Shown here piece by piece: positions 56,154 to 64,000 of a stretch of DNA of 64,000 nt (its first letter is position 1; each line of letters starts with the position of its first letter). A program made the translations under genes and the position numbers. Source of the DNA: Cryptomeria japonica (Eukaryota > Streptophyta > Pinopsida > Cupressales > Cupressaceae); NCBI RefSeq assembly GCF_030272615.1, contig NC_081413.1, positions 555,361,136-555,425,135 on the forward strand, given 5' to 3'. The notes under the pieces were generated by a model that worked only from the letters and a program-made list of their open reading frames with translations, did not search any database and was not told the DNA's origin.

Positions 56154-58445
56154 GGCTTGTATATTTCAAATTGGTGGAAACATCAAAGGTTAAAGATTTA
56201 CCTACCATGTAAGTGTGTTTGGACTAATAATTACCCTTTTATTTGTGTAGTCTGAAAATAGAAAATAATGTTTCATTAATAGCTCTTCCTCAATTCGTGT
56301 AGTTGACTATTTGACTGTTCTTTATTATATTTTAAAATATAGTATACAAGACTAAGACAGTACCTTCTAGCTACAAAGAACCTTAGGACTAGAAAAAGAG
56401 AAGGCACATTTATATTACAAGTAACTATAGATGAATTTAATTAAAGTTTAGAAAATTGGTGTGAATTTCTTCATACAACTTAGGAGGGGTAAAATCTATT
56501 TTAGATGAAATTTGTATTAATTAGGATGTAAAGAAAAATAAAAAGTAAAAGTAAAAAATTTAGCAATGAAAAATAGAAAAAAAAAACTGTATATCTTTTC
56601 ACGAGATGTTATCTTGAGTAATCTTAATCTTAGTACTCATCCTTTGTGAATGTTTAATGAAACTTATCCTTGATGATGAAGTAAGTTATAATTGGATTCC
56701 CATCTTAATATGAGTTTCAAGAAATCTATCCTATGACCACTTAGAGAATTAAATTGAAGTAAAGAAATTGAAAATTATAAGGTTATTATTTTTGTAGAAA
56801 ATATCTAAGGGTAAAACATTACTTCAAGTGGAATAATTAGTTAGTTATCTCTTATAATATTGCAAAGGAATTGACACTGGTTGTAAAACAACTAGAAGAA
56901 GATTGATTCAAATTTTCTTAGGGTCTCTATTTAATGTTAGTTGATTAGCAAGTATTAGACTCTCTTCGAATCTTATTTTCGAACAATTAGTGATTAAAAC
57001 ATTGCGGTTATTAAAGCTTATCGTTAATAGTTCTTTTCCTTTTCCTTCAAACAAGTGAATATTAAATTTATTATTCAAAGTATTAGTATTAGATAATTTA
57101 ATCTTCTTTAAGCAAATTAATGCCTTTCAAGAATTAAGATTCATATTTAAAGTAAGGTTATCATTTGTGGGAAATAATTAAAGACAAAATTTATGTTGTT
57201 TCAAGTGGAAGAATTAGATGGTTATCAATAATGTGGTTATTTTCAAGCTTATTAATATTAAGTTTTTCCTTCAATCAAGTAAGTGTTAAAATTCATTTCT
57301 AAGGCCTTCTACCTAGGCATTGGATTTTCTTTTAGCAATTTAGTACCTTCCAAGAAGTTTTTCATAAGTTATAATTTTACAAGTTTTCAAGCAAAAATTC
57401 TTTGTATACTATAGTTCTTTTTCATGATTGTATTAGTATATTGCTTTACATAAGATTCATGATTTCAAAATTTGAATTCTTAGTTAGACAACTAAACAAG
57501 AGGAGAGGAAACCAAAACCTTAGCAGTGTTCGGTATCTATGGTGCCTCTGGGTCATGCTTACGGGTAATGCCGTCGTGTTGAACTACTGCACTTAACGCC
57601 TAATAAAGTTGCACTAACAGTGTTTGTGGCATCATCCCTATAAAACGTTGAGGAGAAATAAGGGTCATATGAAAGTTAAAAATTCAAGGGGTAGGTAATC
57701 CCCCTTGGATCAATAATCTAAAAAGATAATTTTTAAAATGAATTTACATCCGCTCAGTTAAACCTTATAAACCCCATTAGGGTTTGGTGGTGTGTGATAA
57801 TTTGGAATTTATCTATCTTGATGATTTTTTAAAGTATGATAATGGATTAAGGGTGATGTATTTAATAGGAAATAGGACCTAGTTGTTTTAGGTCACAAGC
57901 ATGAGGCCACCTTGAGCCTTTTGCTATAGAGCTACCATCATGGGTAGCAACTGCAGAGAAACTGTCTGGGACATTGACCCTAGAAAGGGTTGCATACCCA
58001 CCAAACAGTTTACATTAAACCATAGTTAAAAACCAGAACTACATACTTTACTCCTTAATCCCATGCCGAAACAGGTATGTAGGCAGTCTAGGGATGGATT
58101 TGTCCCTTGTACTCAGGCGTTCAAGGATGGGGATTAGGATTTGGTTATGGGTGAGTAATTGGTTCTTGAAGCTCCTTGGTCTTTTAATCAAATGGTGCAA
58201 CTAATAATTGAAAGGTTAAAATTAATTCGATGCATACTCAGAAGGAATCCTGCATGGATTCGCTTGACTTCCCGAGGCTTTAGGCCGAATTTTGAGGTGG
58301 AACTCAAGCTTGTTTATGTAATTATTTTAATACTCCTAAGGACGGTGACCTCGGTGCACTCCTAGTAGGGGAGTGTAGTCTTTAGAGAGTGGCTCAGGGC
58401 TCGGATGGTCCTGATGAGTCTAAAGTCTCTGGCCAGAGCATATCC
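56152..58445. other. No gene; possible old LTR/UTR sequence at 57500-58400
   Basis: AT-rich to about 57500, then more GC-rich with ctataaaacg at 57640 and a run of long non-repeated sequence. It resembles retroelement regulatory sequence in composition, but no termini or protein motifs are visible. Confidence 0.4.
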
Positions 58446-58640
58446 TATTCTTATGAATATATGCCTACTCTATTTGGGTAGATGCCTATCTTAGATTGGA
58501 TAGATGAAACCTCTTGTCCTGTATGGACAGATGCCTAACTCGTATGGTTAGATGCCTAGTCCCGTATGGATTGATGCCTAACCCATATGGTTAGATGCCC
58601 ATCCCAGTTGGATGGATGCCTATCTCATTTGGATAGATGT
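58446..58640. repeat. 22-28-bp tandem array
   Basis: About eight degenerate units around tagatgcctaactcgtatgg / ttagatgcc. The block gatgcctA is the constant part. Confidence 0.8.
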
Positions 58641-58765
58641 ACCTAAGTATGTGATTGAATAAAAAATAAATAAGAATAAGTAAGAGTAAGAAATTAATAT
58701 TTTTAATGTATATATAAAAAAAAATCTGTTGAGTTTTTGGATTAAGTTAAGTGGGTTATTACACT

Positions 58766-59060
58766 AAGGAGGGAGGGAGGGAGAGGTAAATAGTGAGTGA
58801 GTGAGAAACCTAGAGAGGGGAGAGGTAGAGAGGTGAGGGAGAGAGAAGTTCACAAAGAGAGAAAGATGGGTAAGGAGGTAGGGAGATAATTGGGAGGGAT
58901 AAGTAGTGATTAGGAGAATGGAGAGAAACAATAAGAGAGGGACAAATAAGTAGAGAGAGGGAGGGAGAAAGGAATAGAGATGAGGGTAATAGGTAAGGTG
59001 AGGTAGAGAGGGTGGGAGAGACCTAGAGAGGGGAGATAAAAGTGAGAGAGAGATTGAGTT
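58766..59060. repeat. GA-rich (polypurine) tract
   Basis: Composition and short strings (gagggaggga, tagagagg, gagaaacctagagagggg) match the tract at 51297-51668; both contain cctagagaggggagag-like strings, so they may be related rather than independent. Confidence 0.8.
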
Positions 59061-59682
59061 TGTCTTGAGTTTGAAACATTTAATCAAAGGGGGATAGACA
59101 AAGAGAAAGACAATTTTCTAATGTTTAACATTTAGCGAATGTCAAACATGGCATGCTAATGTTTTGCATTAGGAAATACTAACCCTTTGGGTTTGATTTT
59201 CCTTGGACATCTAACCCAAAGGGTTGGGTGACCATTTCATGTCAATGAAAATATTAAAAAAAATCACATATTTTTTGTCGTGATATCTATTAAGGTTTGC
59301 ACATTTTTCAATACACGTAAAAAAATACCACAATGACATTAAGCTCTTTTTTATCTATCTAACCATATAATTCTTTTTACATTTTGATTTTCAAGGTTTT
59401 CATCTTTAATTTCTTTGTTAGTGTGTCTATTTTTTGTCAAAAACCAACATGCGCTATTTTGGATATAATATTTTACTCATTCATCAAATTTTAAAATAAA
59501 TTACATTTTTAGAAACTAAACTCCATTCTAAACGTATTAAAAAAAACAAAAAACTATCAGTTTTTAATACTTTTAGGGGGAGCATACTTGAATTTCTATT
59601 TGTTAGGATGTGTCTACTTCAAAAATGAGTAGAAAATTACATATTAATAAAATAAAAATTGCTAAAAAGTCAATGGGCCCTT

Positions 59683-59790
59683 GGTCTACTGGTGAAGTTG
59701 AATGACTCCAAATGAGCCCACCAGGGATCAAATATTGCCGAGTGCAAGGCTCCTCGTCATAAGGGATGAGGTCGGGATTATACATGGATT
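59683..59790 (+). mobile_element. SINE-like, tRNA-derived sequence
   Basis: A-box-like tggtctactggtgaag, then about 35 nt later a weak B-box-like gggatcaaatatt, then tgcaaggctcctcg. The layout is right for a SINE head, but only one copy of this type is visible. Confidence 0.4.
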
Positions 59791-60179
59791 GTGGAAATCT
59801 GATAGCTTTGAATAATTATTTTGATTTATTTAAAAAATTATTTATTTTTTATTTATTAAAAGAGTTAGTTTGTTTAATTATTTATAATATAAATTAAAAT
59901 TATTAAAAATGTTATAAAAACTAATAAAATATTTCTGATTTTGAAAACCAATAAAGACTAATATATTATATTTATTATTTATGATTTGATTAGTTTCATA
60001 AAAATCAATAAAGATCAACATATTAAATTTATAGAAATTAAAATAAATTAAATTCAATAAAAAATAATGTTTAACTAAAATAAAATGAAAAACTGGATGG
60101 AAAATCACAAACCTTTATGTTAGAAATTTTATAAATAATAAAAGCCCTCTCAAAATAACAATTGAGGGATTAATTTAAT

Positions 60180-60780
60180 TACAATCTTCAAACTATCTGT
60201 ACGCCTTTAAGATTATTGGGCAACAATTTTTTTAATTTTGAGGAACAACCTGTCAAATTTATCTCCTTCATCTCTCTTAGATCCCCAAAGCTTAATGCCC
60301 ATTTTTTTAACCGAGAACAACCCCACAAATTTAACTTTTTCAAATTTTTTAGCTGACCAAAGTCTAAAGGCGACTCTTTTAACCCAAATCAACCCTTCAG
60401 TACTAACTCTTCTAAATTTTTGAGCTGGCCAAAGTTTGAAGGTAATGCACTTAATGCAGAACAAAACTCTATTCCTAAAGTTTTCAGATTGCTAAGTTGC
60501 CCAAAGTTTGAAGGCAACTCTTTCAATTCATTGCATTGACATAGTGTCAACCAATTTAGATTGTTGAGATCTCTCAATCTGGAAGGAAGTTCCTTTAACT
60601 CATGCCAATTCGATAAAATTAATGTCTCTAACTTTGTTAGCTTTTATGTCAACTTCATAAGGCAGCCTTCTGTGCCACACTCTTCGTACCAGATGTAGGT
60701 AAGAGGTATTAACGACAACTGTGCAAAAGGTTCTTTATTTAGAGGTATTAGATTTCCACAATCCTCTAGATTTGATTGTA
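60180..60780 (-). pseudogene. Leucine-rich-repeat part of a disease-resistance (NLR) gene, broken
   Basis: About 190 codons in one minus-strand frame with two stops (TAA near 60648, TGA near 60390). Consecutive LRRs read KLETLILSNWHELKELPSRL, LNWLTLCQCNELKELPSNFG, KTLGIEFCSALSALPSNFGQ, KKLNLWGCSRLKKWALSFG and KEINLTGCSS, each about 23-24 residues with the L--L-L--C--L--LP pattern typical of TIR-type NLR proteins. No NB-ARC or TIR sequence follows in the window. It is a paralogue of the relic at 33640-34098. A host gene fragment, not functional as seen. Confidence 0.8.
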
Positions 60781-62029
60781 TATAATTTCTAGGTTTGAAA
60801 TATTGATGGTAAAAACTTTATAAACACAATTGAATCCAAAAACTGCATACATTATTAAGTTCCTTGTTCTCGCAAGCAGTGACTAAATTATTACTTATAG
60901 GTTTTAGAATTTCTTAAAGTGGATCTCACAATTGAAATGATACAAAGTTAATTCTAAATAAAATTATATAGAATAAAATCTGATCCAAACGTTAAGTGAT
61001 TATTATCCATTGAAATAAATTGTTTGTTAAATTAATTATTTATAAAAGAAAATAATATTTTTGTTGGGAAGGTTAAGTTGTTTCTACATGTTTCAAGTAA
61101 ATCAAATTTTAATGTATTTTAATTTTTGAATTAAATTTTATGTAATTGCATTAAAATTTAATCAAAATATGTTTTAATTTTTGAATTTTATCCTTGCATC
61201 ATTATACATCTCAATGGCAAACAACATGTGAAGGTAATTATGATTTCATCATGTTAAGTACTCCAATATTACTACCTACAATTCTAGAAAACTACCTTGA
61301 ATCAAATCATACAAAAGGTGGATTAATCATGGGGCTAAAAGGTGGATTAATCATGGGGCTAAGATCATTGGTCAAATAAGAAAATGGTTTTGGTTCTTAA
61401 TAAGAGATAAGTAAGTTCTTTTTTACTTTTAAATCCACCAAATGAATTAGAATATTCATGGCATCCCTTAACATAATAAAGAGAAATTTATAATAAAATG
61501 TATGATTGTTGTTAATTCACATCATGATTTGTATTATATGATTTCTAGTTTAAGATATTTTATTTGAGTTCCATTTAGTCAATCATATAGTCTAAGAATT
61601 TTAGTTTGAAACATTTTATTTGAGTTTCATTCATTAATTATAATTTGAATAATACATTTTCGTTTCATCTTTTTTGCACCATATTTGTAGTTTGGTTCCG
61701 TAGCTTGAAGTTTTCTAAGAATATAAAACATGTGTAAGCTCTTCTAAAACTGGAATAAGGCCATGAATCTGGGTTATATCATTGAATTTATGTAGAAAAC
61801 TTAAAATCATTCATAGTGGTTTCTTGTCCAGAAGAATGTAGAGGTGAAGAGGAGAGTAAACCACAACATAAAGAACATAAATTTAATAGTAAAAATAAGA
61901 CCAAGAAGAAAGAAAATCTCTAAGTAGTATTGTTAGAATATCTTCGTCATAACCCTCTTTTAGAGCTAGTATTTATTCTGATGCATCCCACTTTTGTTCT
62001 TCAATAAGATAGGATTGCATGTGGGTTCA
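60781..62029. other. AT-rich DNA without genes
   Basis: Only a 22-bp exact tandem duplication (aaggtggattaatcatgggg-ct, twice at 61316-61359) stands out. Confidence 0.5.
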
Positions 62030-62790
62030 TTCAGATCGATTTATTTAAAATAAAAATTAAATCGAAGGTCTATTGATCAAATATATATATTTTATTTTAT
62101 TTAAATACACATGCAAGGTCATGTGCATGCTCAACACACACATCTACTTAATTTTATTTACTAGGAAAGTTATTATTTAACTTTTAAATATAAAATATAT
62201 TAAAATTTTAACTAAAAATTAAAATGTATTTCTTGTGTATCTAAGAGTTTCCTTTATTTTGAATTTTGGTTTTAATCCCCACTGATTCTTACACTATATC
62301 TCTATCCATGATAATTCTAGAAAGATCTCTCTTTAATAGTATATCTACCTTTTCTTATTTTATCCTATAAAATGCACGACTATGTACAAATAAGAAAAAT
62401 AAATCAACTTAAAATAACTATATCCACCTTCACGTCCTTTGTATTATATAATGACTTCTCCTTTCCTTGACATGATTCTACACAAAAAAAAAAGACCTCA
62501 TCTATACAACCCTATATAGGGTTCATGAGATAATAAATAATCATGTAAATGTGATTCTAATAGTAAAATTCTTATATTCTTATCTTTTGTATTAAAAAAT
62601 GCATAACAAAAATATCTTGGGATTTGCAATGGAATAAATAACCCTATAATTGTATGCTCTAAAAATGTACAAGGCATAAAACCTATGAAGTGGGCCTTGC
62701 AATCTATGATTTTGTAGGAAGTAGAGAAAATGTTCTAAATTATGAATTTTAAGACCTATATTTCCTCTTGTTGATTTCTAGATTCCATTC
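62030..62790. repeat. Dispersed repeat, uninterrupted copy
   Basis: Matches 38411-38870 over its first 200 bp and 50525-51275 over the rest, in the same order and orientation. No coding potential, LTR termini or terminal inverted repeats seen, so its class is unknown. Confidence 0.65.
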
Positions 62791-64000
62791 CTATATCAAT
62801 TTATATGTTATATTGGAATTTAATACATAATTCCTCCTTCATCTTGAATATGTATTTTTATGGAATCATATATTCTAAAGATTTTTGTCTCTACCTTTCT
62901 ATTCTAATTGCAACCTCAAGATGGATGACTTTCATTTAATAACCTTATTTTTTCCTTTATATTTTCTACAAAAATCTTGTTTACAATATTTATTCTTTCT
63001 TTGAAGTTTCCTTTGATATATTTGAGGGACTTGATATTTCCTCCTTTTATATGAACTTTATGAAGAGGTTATGTTGTACTTTCCCTTCTTGTAAGCACGA
63101 TTCTTAGATTTTAGGGGAGAGTTATTGTGGAAAATCCCATATCTACACTTGAGAAAATATATCTTAAAATATATTGGACATAAAATTTCTAGCTATTAAC
63201 CTAGCCATTCCCTTATGATTTCCACTTTTGAGCTAGATCATTCTATAACAAGTTTACTTGCAACCTGTGCAATTGTAGATAATTGAAAGATAAAATGAAT
63301 CTACTTACCAAAGGACCAAACAAGGGCTTGATTTGTTTCAATGTCCTCCTTAGAGTGTATTAATCTAATTAAATATCTTTTTTCTTCTATGTTGACTATG
63401 ACTTACTTCAATTTGAATGGTATGGACCTAGACACAAACAAATCAAGGGATGAATATGAGCTACTTTCTTCTTAACCGATAATTGAAAAAAAAAATATAC
63501 ATGCTTTCTACAAGTATGCCTCCCATATAATGGGGATGATTTTCTACGATGAACTCTTAGTACTACTAGTTGAACGAGCCCATCAGGGGGAAATGTTATG
63601 AGTTCATTAACTTTACATTTAATTTTCCATTCTTTTTATAATTTACACAAAAAGGACATAGTCATTATTCTTCCATGTCTTAGATAATATATGGAGTGAA
63701 AATTTAAAATAAAATATGATGGAGTTCCTACCTTTATACTTTATATAGAAAATGAGGACTAGACCAAGATTATCTCATTGTATAGGCAATGTTGCATGTT
63801 GAGTTCTCTTAGTATGATTTATTTTTATAGAGATAAAGAGATGGGAAGAGTACATGATGGGATTGGTTTAGACTAGATGTTTAGATAGCTACCCCTGACC
63901 CCAGTTTAGAGGGCCTTGTAGACAGGGCATTCATCATCCTCAACTCATTTGAGCATAGATCTATAGTGATCAAGCAGTCTCTTGATGCTTCAAAATTGAA
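62791..64000. other. No recognised feature to the end of the window
   Basis: AT-rich, with no sustained frame, repeat or element terminus. Confidence 0.45.

Noticed and set aside
57402-58365. Small frames in the GC-richer patch
   Set aside because: Short, no motif, and embedded in sequence that looks like old element regulatory DNA.

Overview
The window reads as nuclear DNA of a large-genome seed plant. A conifer or other gymnosperm is my best guess, from the density, nesting and decay of the retroelements and from two conifer-style leucine-rich-repeat (LRR) relics. The sequence alone does not fix the species. I found no intact host gene, no tRNA or rRNA gene, no CRISPR array and nothing bacterial. 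Almost every long reading frame belongs to a retrotransposon, and nearly all are broken by point nonsense codons rather than frameshifts.

Layout. 1-2.5 kb: non-coding DNA plus a short 5'-truncated LINE copy (1261-2420). 2.6-5.9 kb: AT-rich DNA, a hairpin-forming repeat, a 31-bp array and a probable reverse-strand LTR. 5.9-22.5 kb: the 3' part of a Ty3/gypsy (Tat-like) element: RNase H and integrase remnants, about 2.7 kb without recognisable genes, an antisense spliced plant-mobile-domain (PMD) pseudogene (12831-10476), a polypurine tract and the 3' LTR. That LTR is split by a complete 7.8-kb gag-protease-only gypsy element (13263-21064, TSD TTAAT). 22.5-24.8 kb: nothing recognised. 24.8-32.9 kb: a full-length but dead copia element whose RNase H is split by a solo LTR. 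33.6-37.6 kb: an LRR pseudogene, a LINE scrap, an LRR-derived 54-bp array, and a 68-77-bp array split by two oppositely oriented solo LTRs of one family.

38.9-50.5 kb is a three-level nest. A reverse-strand copia relic is split in its integrase by a LINE (39162-48476, about 15-bp TSD). The LINE is split in its reverse-transcriptase C-terminal region by a gag-protease-only copia element (39441-45236, TSD GTCTT). The LINE carries a further ORF of about 630 codons downstream of its RNase H; a second copy of that ORF's end is at 1.3-2.2 kb. 50.5-64 kb: dispersed repeats, GA-rich tracts, an LTR, microsatellites, a SINE-like sequence and a second LRR pseudogene (60.2-60.8 kb).

Points of most interest: the antisense intron-containing PMD gene inside a gypsy element; the LINE family with an unrecognised ORF 3' of RNase H; the two gag-protease-only elements from different superfamilies; and a nonsense-codon spectrum (CAG to TAG, CGA to TGA) that looks like deamination of methylated CHG and CG sites.
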